Below the pieces are notes generated by a model that was not told the origin of the DNA, did no database searches, and was given only the letters and a program-made list of their open reading frames with translations. Shown piece after piece: positions 7,567 to 16,200 of a stretch of 41,871 bases of DNA. Origin of the DNA: Anaerovorax odorimutans. Its GTDB lineage: Bacteria; Bacillota; Clostridia; Peptostreptococcales; Anaerovoracaceae. The position numbers and the translations under genes were made by a program. Positions within the stretch are counted from its first letter, which is position 1. Every line of letters starts with the position of its first letter. The stretch spans positions 1 through 41,871 of the forward strand of contig NZ_JANFXK010000025.1 in the NCBI RefSeq assembly GCF_024459955.1, written 5' to 3'.

Positions 7567-8883
7567 ATGGACTGGAAAAAAACATATAGAGAAAGAACTG
7601 TCAGCGCTGAGGAGGCGCTGAGCCATATAAAATCAGGCGACAGTATCGTACCTGCTCACGCAGCGGCAGAGCCTCAGTACCTGATTAACAAACTGCTGGA
7701 AAGAAAGGACGAACTGCAGGGCGTAAGAATCAACCAGGGCCTTAACATAGGCGATGCGCCCTATGCGGCTCCCGAATACAAGGAGGCCTTTGTCAATGTG
7801 AGCTTTTTCTGCGGAAAAAACAACAGAAAATGCATCCAGGAGGGCAGAGGAGAGTTCCTGCCGATTCATTTTTATGCGCAGCCGCGGGCTATCCGTGAAG
7901 GAATCATGCCCTGCGATATCGCATTGGTGCAGGTGACGCCTCCCGATGAAAACGGCTATGTCAATATGGGAACCTCGTGCGATCAGACACGTGTAGCCAT
8001 TGAGAAAGCAAGGGTATCTATCGCACAGGTCAATCACAAAATGCCTCACCTGTGCGGCGATACTCTGGTACACGTATCGGATATTGACTATTTCGTAGAG
8101 CATGACGAGGATATCTATGAGATCCCGCTCATCAGCAGCGACGATCCGGTAGCCGAAAAAATCGGCTATAATATTTCGACCCTGATTGAGGACGGAGCTA
8201 CTCTGCAGATGGGGCAGGGAACCATTCCCAACGCGATTCTTAAGTTTCTGGAAAATAAAAAAGACCTGGGAATCCACACGGAGGTATTTTCCGATAATCT
8301 GATTCCCCTTGTAAAAGCGGGTATCGTTAACGGCAGAAAAAAATCCATTAACCGGGGAAAGATTACTTCCACCTTCGTGCAGGGAACAAAGGAATTGTAT
8401 GAATATGTGGATAACAACAACATGATCCAGCTGATGCCGGTGGACTACACCAATGATGTCGCTGTCATTGCCCAAAACGATAATATGGTCGCTATCAATT
8501 CAGCATTGGAGGTGGACCTCATGGGGCAGGTGGTAGCCGATGCCATTGGCTCGAAAACCTTCAGCGGAGTGGGTGGACAGCTGGATTTTCTTCGAGGCGC
8601 TGAGCAGGCGAAAAATGGGAAACCGATTATTGCTCTGCCGTCAACGGCCAAAGGCGGCGAAATTTCCCGAATCTCCGCTGTACTCAAACCAGGAACTCCG
8701 GTCACTACCACAAGGCAGGACGTACACTATGTAGTTACGGAATACGGCATTGCCCATTTGTTTGGCAAATCTATCAAACAGAGAGCGGAAGCGCTAATCG
8801 GAATTGCCCATCCGAAATTCAGAGACCAGCTGAGAGAAGAATTTAACGACTATTGTAAATCAGCGGGCCAGATCTATTTTTAA
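7567..8883 (+). CDS. Family I acyl-CoA:acetate (or hydroxyacyl) CoA-transferase
   Basis: CoA-transferase of 438 residues related to butyryl-CoA:acetate and 4-hydroxybutyrate CoA-transferases. It swaps CoA between acyl-CoA and a free acid through a glutamyl-CoA thioester. The expected nucleophile is Glu239 in GIHTEVFSDN. The substrate-binding signature is GVGGQLDFLRGA, followed by KPIIALPSTAKGG and YVVTEYGIAHLFGKS. In this operon it can load CoA onto an incoming 2-hydroxy acid or release the final fatty acid while making acetyl-CoA, replacing the family III enzyme (HadA/FldA) of known 2-hydroxy acid clusters. AGAAAGGAC lies about 12 bases before the ATG. It is the last gene before a strong hairpin terminator. 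Exact acid specificity is not readable. Confidence 0.9.
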   Translation: MDWKKTYRERTVSAEEALSHIKSGDSIVPAHAAAEPQYLINKLLERKDELQGVRINQGLNIGDAPYAAPEYKEAFVNVSFFCGKNNRKCIQEGRGEFLPIHFYAQPRAIREGIMPCDIALVQVTPPDENGYVNMGTSCDQTRVAIEKARVSIAQVNHKMPHLCGDTLVHVSDIDYFVEHDEDIYEIPLISSDDPVAEKIGYNISTLIEDGATLQMGQGTIPNAILKFLENKKDLGIHTEVFSDNLIPLVKAGIVNGRKKSINRGKITSTFVQGTKELYEYVDNNNMIQLMPVDYTNDVAVIAQNDNMVAINSALEVDLMGQVVADAIGSKTFSGVGGQLDFLRGAEQAKNGKPIIALPSTAKGGEISRISAVLKPGTPVTTTRQDVHYVVTEYGIAHLFGKSIKQRAEALIGIAHPKFRDQLREEFNDYCKSAGQIYF

Positions 8884-8917
8884 GAAATACGACCTTCTTT
8901 TAACATTAACAATATAT

Positions 8918-8968
8918 AAACAGAGAGAATGTCTCCAATCTTTGATCGGCAGACATTCTCTCTGTTTT
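8918..8968 (+). terminator. Intrinsic terminator closing the CoA-ester operon
   Basis: A perfect 17-base-pair stem (8918-8934 with 8951-8967) encloses a 16-base loop and ends in a short T run, 35 bases after the CoA-transferase stop. Some of the T run is part of the stem, so efficiency may be moderate. Confidence 0.85.
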
Positions 8969-9008
8969 CAATAATATAACGAAAAAAATTTGTTTTAGTG
9001 GTCCATTC

Positions 9009-9036
9009 GTACTTTTTGTTTTATAATAAAGAGTAC
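9009..9036 (+). promoter_or_regulatory. Possible promoter with an overlapping dyad upstream of the thioesterase
   Basis: TATAAT stands at 9022-9027, about 60 bases before the thioesterase start. It lies inside an imperfect dyad whose ends are GTACT (9009-9013) and AGTAC (9032-9036), a placement typical of a repressor operator. No good -35 box is seen at normal spacing, so this is only a candidate. Confidence 0.4.
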
Positions 9037-9087
9037 GCATAAAAAGGCGCAAACGAAAAAATTTATTTAAAGGAGGATTTTACATAT

Positions 9088-9510
9088 ATGGAAGCACGTT
9101 TTCAGGAAATTTTAAACCATATAAAACAGCCCAAGGAGATACGGCTCAACAATATGCTGGACCCTTTCTTCCTGGGAGCCGATGAAGAGGAAATGACGGC
9201 GGACATTCTGTTCTGTACCCAGGAGTGGGAGTGGAATCAGAGGAACGAAATTCACGGAGGCGCGATCGCGTCCATGTTCGATACGGCAATGGGAGTCTGC
9301 GCGGCGGCCTTTCAGGGGCAGGGCAGCGTTTCCACCGCCGATCTGCAGGTCAGCTTTATCCGGCCTTTTCTCAGCGGAGCATTCATCTTTTCAACCCAGA
9401 TTACCAGCATGGGCAAGACCCTGATCCGCGCTACCTGCGTAGCCAGGGAAAAACAGAGCGGTAAGATCGTAGCGACAGCTTCCGGAACATTCGTGCCATT
9501 CAAGAAATAA
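9088..9510 (+). CDS. PaaI-type hotdog thioesterase
   Basis: Hotdog-fold protein of 140 residues of the PaaI/YbgC-like thioesterase group, which hydrolyses acyl- or aryl-CoA thioesters in the cytoplasm. The signature NEIHGGAIASMFDTAMG carries Asn53, His56, Gly57 and Gly58; the acid equivalent is Asp65 in MFDTAMG. A central beta-sheet stretch VSTADLQVSFIRPF and a C-terminal TCVAREKQSGKIVATASGTF match the fold. A very good AGGAGG site lies 11 bases before the ATG. The permease gene follows after 40 bases and may share the transcript. Its place directly after the CoA-ester operon suggests it clears dead-end acyl-CoA esters of that pathway, but it has its own promoter region, so the link is inference. 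Confidence 0.85.
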   Translation: MEARFQEILNHIKQPKEIRLNNMLDPFFLGADEEEMTADILFCTQEWEWNQRNEIHGGAIASMFDTAMGVCAAAFQGQGSVSTADLQVSFIRPFLSGAFIFSTQITSMGKTLIRATCVAREKQSGKIVATASGTFVPFKK

Positions 9511-9550
9511 GCCGCAAGCCGTTTTTGACAATTCAGGGAGATAGACCACT

Positions 9551-10498
9551 ATGTACGCAAAATATTTTGTTCTGTTTGCGATTCTGTTTACGGGATATTT
9601 TTTAAGAAGGATCAATTTTTTAGACGATAACATGAACCACGGGCTCAATAAGTTTATCGTCTATTTTGCTTATCCCTGCATGATCGTACATAACCTGGGC
9701 ACGCTGGAGATGAACAGCCGGCTGGTTTTCAATTTCCTGCTCATGCTGCTCCTGACGCTGGCCTGTTTCTTTATCTACGCAGGCTACGAATACTGGTACT
9801 GCCGGCTGCGCAAGACGCCCCGGGAGCTTTCCCATATCGTGGAATTTTCCTCGTTTTGCCCCAACAATGGCTTTATGGGATTCCCCATTACGCTGCTTTT
9901 TTTCGGGGAAGAGGGCCTTTTCCTGATGCTGGCCCACAACGCGGCCATGAACTTTTTCTTCTTCGCCTATGGGGTCCGGCTGATGCGGCGCAACAAGGAC
10001 GAGGTGAGAAAACGCACGCCCCGGGCTGTAATCCGGGCGATTCTCAAGGTATTGTTCAATCCCAATATCATTGCTTTGGTAATCGGATTTCTGGTCAGTG
10101 TGACCCACGTGGGACTGCCCGGGCCGGTGGATGAATATCTGCTGTATATCGGAAACGTTTCCACCCCTATGGCAATGATCTTCATCGGTTCCACGCTGGC
10201 AGGCTGCAATCTGCTGGAGATTGTAAAGGACCATATCGTCATCGAAGCGGCTGTCAACAAGCTGTTTTTGCTACCGCTTTTGACTTATGCTCTGACCGTA
10301 TTCCTGCCCATTGATCCCCTGATTAAGGCGATGGTGGTGCTGGGATGCTGTTTCCCTGCCGCTGCGATGGTCTCCATGCTGGCCGAGCAGGAGGGCGAGG
10401 ATCAGACCATGGCCAGCAAGATTTTATTTTTGAGCACCCTGATCTCTGTGGTGACGATTCCGCTGTCCATTAACATTATCAATCAGGTGATCCTGTAA
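9551..10498 (+). CDS. AEC-family (auxin efflux carrier type) permease
   Basis: Integral membrane protein of 315 residues with about nine to ten hydrophobic segments, beginning with YFVLFAILFTGYFLRRINFL. The AEC family exports or exchanges organic acids and auxin-like molecules; bacterial examples include malate and malonate carriers. Family marks are the conserved CPNNGFMGFPITLLFFG stretch in the middle, a charged cytoplasmic loop MRRNKDEVRKRTPRAV, FNPNIIALVIGF, and PMAMIFIGSTLAG in the second half. CAGGGAG lies about 10 bases before the ATG. It probably shares a transcript with the thioesterase upstream, which would fit export of an acid released from CoA (inference). Its substrate is unknown. 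A bidirectional terminator follows. Confidence 0.85.
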   Translation: MYAKYFVLFAILFTGYFLRRINFLDDNMNHGLNKFIVYFAYPCMIVHNLGTLEMNSRLVFNFLLMLLLTLACFFIYAGYEYWYCRLRKTPRELSHIVEFSSFCPNNGFMGFPITLLFFGEEGLFLMLAHNAAMNFFFFAYGVRLMRRNKDEVRKRTPRAVIRAILKVLFNPNIIALVIGFLVSVTHVGLPGPVDEYLLYIGNVSTPMAMIFIGSTLAGCNLLEIVKDHIVIEAAVNKLFLLPLLTYALTVFLPIDPLIKAMVVLGCCFPAAAMVSMLAEQEGEDQTMASKILFLSTLISVVTIPLSINIINQVIL

Positions 10499-10510
10499 GC
10501 AAATTAAAAG

Positions 10511-10540
10511 GGGAGCTATCGCATGAAGACGATAGCTCCC
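10511..10540. terminator. Bidirectional terminator between permease and phosphoglucomutase
   Basis: An 11-base-pair perfect stem (10511-10521 with 10530-10540) with an 8-base loop lies between two convergent genes. Reading the minus strand, the stem is followed by CTTTTAATTT, a fair T tail; on the plus strand the tail TTGTCTTA is weaker. It most likely ends the minus-strand phosphoglucomutase transcript and helps stop the permease transcript. Confidence 0.8.
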
Positions 10541-10552
10541 TTGTCTTATCTA

Positions 10553-12286
10553 TTACAGAAGATGTTCAATTGCGGAAAAGAAATCCTTTTTGGTTTTTTC
10601 CAGCTTTTCTTCCGCGTCCTGCTTGCAGGTCCCGGCAATGCAGAAATAAAAACGAATCTTGGGTTCCGTACCGGAAGGTCTGGCTTTGATAAAGCCGCCG
10701 TTTTCAAAGGTAAGGCCCACAATGTTGACCTTGGGGAAATCCATATCCTGAAGCCGCCCGTCTTTCAGCTGCCTGCCTTGGCCGTAGTATTCCCGGCTGA
10801 CGATTTTCTGCCCGCCCAGGCTGCTGCGATCATCCGCGCTGAGGAGTTCCATGATCTTTCCGATCCGCTCCTTTCCGTCCTTGCCCATCAGGGTACAGGC
10901 TACCTGCTCATCGAGGAAATAGCCGTACGTTTCAAAGAGATCTTCCAGGACATCCGGCAGGGTTTTTCCTTCCGTCGTCTTGTAATAGAGCGCCGCCTCC
11001 GCAACCAGCGCAGCTCCCAGGATCGCATCCTTATCTCTTGCGTAAGTTCCCTTCAGATATCCCAGGCTCTCTTCAAAGCCGAAGAGAAAGCTTCCTTTCC
11101 CGGCTTCTTCCATTTTTTTAATCTGCTCTCCGATGAATTTAAAGCCCACCGGAACCTTTTTCAGCGGCACGCCGAATCCCTCCGCCATCTTTTCCGTCAG
11201 AGCCGTGGAAACAATGCTCTGGAGCATGATGCCGTCCTCAGGCAGCAGGTTTTCCGCTTTCTGTGAGCCGATAATATAGTTGGCCAAAACCGCTCCCACC
11301 TGATTGCCTGTCAAATGCTGATATTTGCCGTCTCTGTCCCTGCACTGGACGCCGAGACGGTCCGAATCCGGGTCCGTGGCAAGGAGCAGATCCGCCTGCT
11401 GTTCTTCGGCGTACCTGAGGGCCAGCTCCCAGGCGCCGCTGTCCTCGGGATTGGGCACTTTCACCGTGGAAAATTCGGAATCCGGCTGCGCCTGCTCAGG
11501 CACTGTGAAGACCTGGGAAAATCCGTTGTCTGCAAGAATCCGCTCCACAAATACGCGGCCCGCCCCATGGAGCGGTGTATAGACGATTTTCAGGCTGCCG
11601 CCTTTTTCCTGATCCATTTTCGGATGAAGCAGCTGCTCCTGAACACAGGACATATAAGGGTCGTCCACATCCTTTCCCACCATCTGTAAAAGTCCTGATT
11701 TCAGGGCCTCGTCTTTAGAAAGGACAGGAACGTCCCAGCCGCACTGCGCCATTTTTTCCATGATTTTATCGGCCTGTGCGGGCGGAAGCTGCGCGCCGTC
11801 CTCCCAGTAGACTTTGTATCCGTTGTATTCTTTGGGGTTATGACTGGCTGTTACCATGACTCCGGCGATCGCACCCATGTACCGTATGGTAAAGGACAGC
11901 TCCGGCGTGGAACGAAGGGAGGAAAACAGATAGGATTTGATACCGTGGGCCGCCAGAACCAGCGCTGTTTCCAGAGCAAATTCTTCGGAAAAACGACGGG
12001 AATCATAGGCAATGGCTACGCCCCGCTGTTTGGCGTCTTCTCCGTGATCCGCGATGACCCGGGCAAAGCTTGCGGTCAGCCTGCGAATCAGGTAAATATT
12101 CATACGGTTGGTGCCGGCGCCCAGCATCCCCCGCATACCGCCGGTCCCGAATTCCAGATCGCAGTAAAACCGGTCCTCGATTTCCTTTTCATCGGTCAGG
12201 GCCGCCAGCTCAGCCCGGGTATCTTCGTCGAAATATGGGCTGGAAAGCCACTGCTGATAACGGTCATTGATTTCTTTATTTAACAT
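10553..12286 (-). CDS. Phosphoglucomutase/phosphomannomutase (alpha-D-phosphohexomutase family)
   Basis: Enzyme of 577 residues interconverting glucose 1-phosphate and glucose 6-phosphate, the link between the glycogen genes and glycolysis. The phosphoserine loop is TASHNPKEYNGYKVY with Ser148 as the phosphate carrier. The magnesium loop DPDSDRLG lies around residue 304, the sugar-binding loop reads GFEESLGYLKG, and the phosphate-binding loop near the C-terminus is RPSGTEPKIRFYF. Length and motif spelling match the long Firmicute PgcA-like form rather than short phosphomannomutases. The start is the ATG at 12286 with GGAAGAG upstream. It diverges from glucokinase with about 70 bases between the starts, so both promoters lie in that gap; no strong consensus boxes are seen there. 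Confidence 0.93.
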   Translation of the reverse strand: MLNKEINDRYQQWLSSPYFDEDTRAELAALTDEKEIEDRFYCDLEFGTGGMRGMLGAGTNRMNIYLIRRLTASFARVIADHGEDAKQRGVAIAYDSRRFSEEFALETALVLAAHGIKSYLFSSLRSTPELSFTIRYMGAIAGVMVTASHNPKEYNGYKVYWEDGAQLPPAQADKIMEKMAQCGWDVPVLSKDEALKSGLLQMVGKDVDDPYMSCVQEQLLHPKMDQEKGGSLKIVYTPLHGAGRVFVERILADNGFSQVFTVPEQAQPDSEFSTVKVPNPEDSGAWELALRYAEEQQADLLLATDPDSDRLGVQCRDRDGKYQHLTGNQVGAVLANYIIGSQKAENLLPEDGIMLQSIVSTALTEKMAEGFGVPLKKVPVGFKFIGEQIKKMEEAGKGSFLFGFEESLGYLKGTYARDKDAILGAALVAEAALYYKTTEGKTLPDVLEDLFETYGYFLDEQVACTLMGKDGKERIGKIMELLSADDRSSLGGQKIVSREYYGQGRQLKDGRLQDMDFPKVNIVGLTFENGGFIKARPSGTEPKIRFYFCIAGTCKQDAEEKLEKTKKDFFSAIEHLL

Positions 12287-12355
12287 ATCTCTCTTCCCTC
12301 ACTTCCTGAGTTGATGTGTGATATACTGAATATATTTAAGACACGGAGGTCCCAT

Positions 12356-13270
12356 ATGATTATAACATTGGATATCGGCGGAACAAAGACCCAATCCACA
12401 TTTTGGGAAAACGGCGTGCCGGTGGAAACAAACAGGATCGACACCGGGTCGGTCACCGACATTAAGCAGCTGCTTTCCGCCGTCATCGGAGGAAGATCCG
12501 CAGAATGCCTGTGCATTGCCGCCGCAGGTCCTGTCCGGGGGTCTGTCCTGGAGTTGACCAATACCGGCCAGTGCATTGACCCTCTGCTGCTGAAAAAAGA
12601 GTTTCCCCAAATCCCCAATATCCTGCTGCTCAACGATCTGGAGGCTGTCGGATACTCCCTTGCCGCCCTTGGGGCGGATAACCTGCATCCTTTGAAGCCG
12701 GGGCGTCCGCAAAGGGGCACAAAGGCAGTGATTTCTTTAGGCACCGGTCTGGGCGTCTGTCTGGTGACTGCCGAAGGAGAAGTTCTCCCTTCGGAAGGCG
12801 GCCACATGGACTTTGCCCCCGGAAACCCGCAGCAGCAAAAGATTTTCTCCGTGCTGCGGAAAAAATACGGCCATGTCAGCTGTGAAAGGCTCCTTTCCGG
12901 GCAAGGTCTTGTCAACATCTACGCCGCCCTCACCGGAGCGTGGAATCTGTGCCCTCAGCAGGTTACAGAAAAAGCTTCCCGCAGAGAAGCGGCCGCCCTT
13001 GAAACTATGGCCTTATTCTCCCAGATCTTGGGAGCTGTCTGCGGCAGCTATGGGCTGATCTTTTTAGCATCGGGAGGGATCTATCTTGGAGGCGGCATTG
13101 CTCCCAAGATTTTGCCTCTGCTGGATCGAACAGCTTTTGAAAGGGCTTTTCTGGATAAGGGGCGGCTCAGGGATCTCCTGGAAGAGATACCGGTCCATGT
13201 CATACTGGATGAAATGGCTCCGTCCCGGGGAGCTGCCGTCTATGGCGCCAAACTATCGTCCGCTGTCTGA
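12356..13270 (+). CDS. glk: Glucokinase (bacterial Glk family)
   Basis: Glucokinase of 304 residues that phosphorylates glucose with ATP. It belongs to the Glk (Pfam glucokinase) rather than the ROK group: ITLDIGGTKTQ at the N-terminus, LLLNDLEAVGYSLAAL, GTGLGVCLV, then LPSEGGHMDFAPGNPQQ and CERLLSGQGLVNIYAAL, the block diagnostic of this family. ATG 12356 is chosen because CGGAGGT ends 5 bases before it; the in-frame ATG at 12311 lacks such a site. It is encoded between phosphoglucomutase and the glycogen operon and would feed glucose freed by debranching or amylase action back as glucose 6-phosphate. Its last 18 bases overlap the end of the convergent GH13-GH77 gene. Confidence 0.88.
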   Translation: MIITLDIGGTKTQSTFWENGVPVETNRIDTGSVTDIKQLLSAVIGGRSAECLCIAAAGPVRGSVLELTNTGQCIDPLLLKKEFPQIPNILLLNDLEAVGYSLAALGADNLHPLKPGRPQRGTKAVISLGTGLGVCLVTAEGEVLPSEGGHMDFAPGNPQQQKIFSVLRKKYGHVSCERLLSGQGLVNIYAALTGAWNLCPQQVTEKASRREAAALETMALFSQILGAVCGSYGLIFLASGGIYLGGGIAPKILPLLDRTAFERAFLDKGRLRDLLEEIPVHVILDEMAPSRGAAVYGAKLSSAV

Positions 13271-16200
13271 TGCCCATTTGCGTACCTTTGATGCCAGCTC
13301 CCGGGTCAGCTGCTCAGGCTCCGCACGCCAGGTCCAGTTCCCTTCCGCCCAGCCGGGAACGTTCATCCGGCTTTCATCACCGAGGCCCAGCAAGTCCTGC
13401 AGGGGCGTGATAACCCAGGCACCGCTGCTTTTGTACAGTGATTCTATTATAGCATCACTCCCCCGGGGCTGGGTAGCATTTTCTTTGCGCCAGCCTTCAA
13501 GGGTCTGATTGTCGTGGGTTCCGGTGTAAAATACCTTGGCAGCAGCCTCCTGCTCCGTCAGCCGCGCCATTTCGTCCCGGGAAAACTGATAGACCAGCAT
13601 GCCCGGATATCCGCACAGGGCTGCCAGATTTCGCGCCTGGCTGTCCAAAAGACCCAAATCCTCCGCCAAAATGGGAAGCGGGCCCAGCTTTTCTGTTAAG
13701 ACATCAAAAAATTCTTTGCCAGGTCCGGGAAGCCATAGGCCTTCTTTTGCCGTTTTCCCCCGGGGTATCGCATAAAAGGATGAAAAGCCCCGGAAGTGAT
13801 CCAGCCGCAGATAGTCAAAGCGCTTCATTGCCTGGGAAATACGCTGCTGCCACCAGGCGTACCCGTCCTTTTTCATCGTGTCCCAATCGTATAAAGGGTT
13901 TCCCCAATTTTGCCCGTTTTCGCTGAAATAATCCGCAGGTACTCCGGCTCCGGCCAGAGGCAGGCCGTCGTCCCCCAGAAGAAAAAGCTCAGGATGAGCC
14001 CAGGTGTCCGCGCTGTCAAGTCCCGTGTACAGCGGAAGATCGCCAATGATAGAGATCCCCTTGTCGTTGGCATATCTTTTAATGGCGTTCCAGCGGGTCC
14101 AAAATCGGAACTGCTGCTGCCGGACCGCCTCTAAAGACTGGGCATGATCCTGCCTGCATTGATCTAAATCCAGCCGGTCCCTCTGGGGCTGAGGCCAGCT
14201 TTGCCACGGCAGGCCGGCGAATTTTTTCTTAAGCACGGTATAAAGGGCGAAATCATCCAGCCAAAAGGCCTCGCGGCGGCAAAAATCCTCATAAGCCGCC
14301 GTATTGACAGTCTCAAAATCCCGGCAGGGTTCCATCAGGTCCGGGTTTCCCGCAAAGACGGCCGTACTGGAATAGGGGGAGCCTCCCTGGTCTCCTGTGG
14401 GATTGAGGGGGAGAATCTGCCAGAGCTTTTGCCCGCAGTCAGCCAGAAAATCGATAAAGGTTTCCCCATGGAGATCCATCCGGCCCGACGGCAGGGAGGA
14501 AATATGGCAGAGGACTCCCGCCCGGCGGCCCGGCAGGCGGGGCTGCGGCGAATGTTCCCGGCAATCCAGCACCATGGCCGATAAGGGCGGAAGCTCAACA
14601 GGCATAACCCCGTCCCGGGGTCTCAGCTCCTGGGAACGCAGCAGGTCCAGCACATATCCGATTCCCTTTTCCAATTTCAGCTCAAAGGAGACTTCGCCGA
14701 AGAGGTGGCGGTTGATAAGAACCAAAAGGCGCTGGCTGCCGCCGGAAAAATACCGCTCGCAGATAAATACATGCTCCCCTTCCCAGGAAAGGCGGTAATC
14801 GCCGTCCGTAAGGACCGGATACTGTTTTCTGAGGGCGGCCAGCATCCGGTAATGAGCCAAAAGTTCCTGATCCTCTTTTCCCCAGGGATAGGTTCCACGG
14901 TTATAGGGGTCCTCATATCCCTGGCAGCCGGCTTCATCCCCGTAGTATACGGCAGGGACTCCCGGAAGGGTAAACTGAAGGAGGGAGAGCAGCTTTAGCC
15001 GCTGCCTGGCCAGCTGGTATTTATCTTCCGGCAGCCGATAGGCTTCCTTCTGCCAGTCTTCAAGAGCCTGCGGGGGATCGCCCAGCAGGGTGAGGATACG
15101 GGGCTGATCGTGGCTTCCGATGAGATTGAAGGCGGCATAAAAGTTTTCCCGGGGATAATTTTCCGCCAGGCTCAATAGACCGCGCACCGTGTTTTCCGCC
15201 GGCTCGGCACCGCGCATATAATCCAGCAGAAGGCTGCGGAAAGGATAATTCATCGCAGCGTCCAGCTCTTCACCGAGAAGATAGCGCCGCCGTTTGCCGT
15301 AGCTGATTTTATTGCTGGCATCCTCCCATACTTCTCCGATGAGGACTCCGTCCGGGTTCTGACAGCGTCCAGCTTTTTTGATTTCCGCGATAAAGGTGTC
15401 GGGCAGCTCATCGGCCACATCCAGCCGCCATCCGCTGGCTCCGGCCTTCAGCCAATGGCGGATCACGCTGTCCTTTGCTGCGAACAGGAAATCCTGATAG
15501 GAGGGATCGTCCTTATTGACAGCCGGCAGATCCGTTACACCCCACCAGCAGCAATACTGGTCGGGAAAACGGGTAAACCGGTACCAGCTGTGGTAAGGTG
15601 AATCGGCCCCCTGACAGGCTCCCGGCTGCCGGTAATTTCCAAAGCGGTTAAAGTATTTGCTGTCAGCCCCCGTATGATTAAAGACTCCGTCGAGAATCAG
15701 GCGGATTCCCAGGCGGCGGGCATCCCGGGCCAGCCGGTGAAAGTCCTCCTCCGTGCCAAAGGATGGGTCGATCTGAAAATAGTCGGCAGTGTCGTACTTA
15801 TGGTTGCTCCGGGCGGCAAAGATAGGATTAAGATAAATGGCGCCTATGCCCAGGCTCTTTAAATAAAGGAGCCGGCTGCGGATTCCTTCCAGGCTGCCCC
15901 CAAAAAAAGACCAGCGAGTGACTTCTCCCTGGGAATTCCGGGTGTAGAAAGGCGTGTCCTGCCAGCTCTGCTGAATGACGCGGGGTGGACCAAGCCAGTC
16001 CGGTCCGCGGTCAGCTCTTGCCTGTCTGTCCAGCCAGTCCGGATCGCGGGCAAAGCGATCGGGGAAGATCTGATAGACAACGGCGTTTTTGTACCACGCA
16101 GGAACCGGGCAGGGTGTATAGACCGTGATCTGAAAGGGGTGGGGGAGGCGGTCACAGAGGCATCCTTCTCCGCCCAGCCGCCGGCTGTTGTTGCCGTAAT

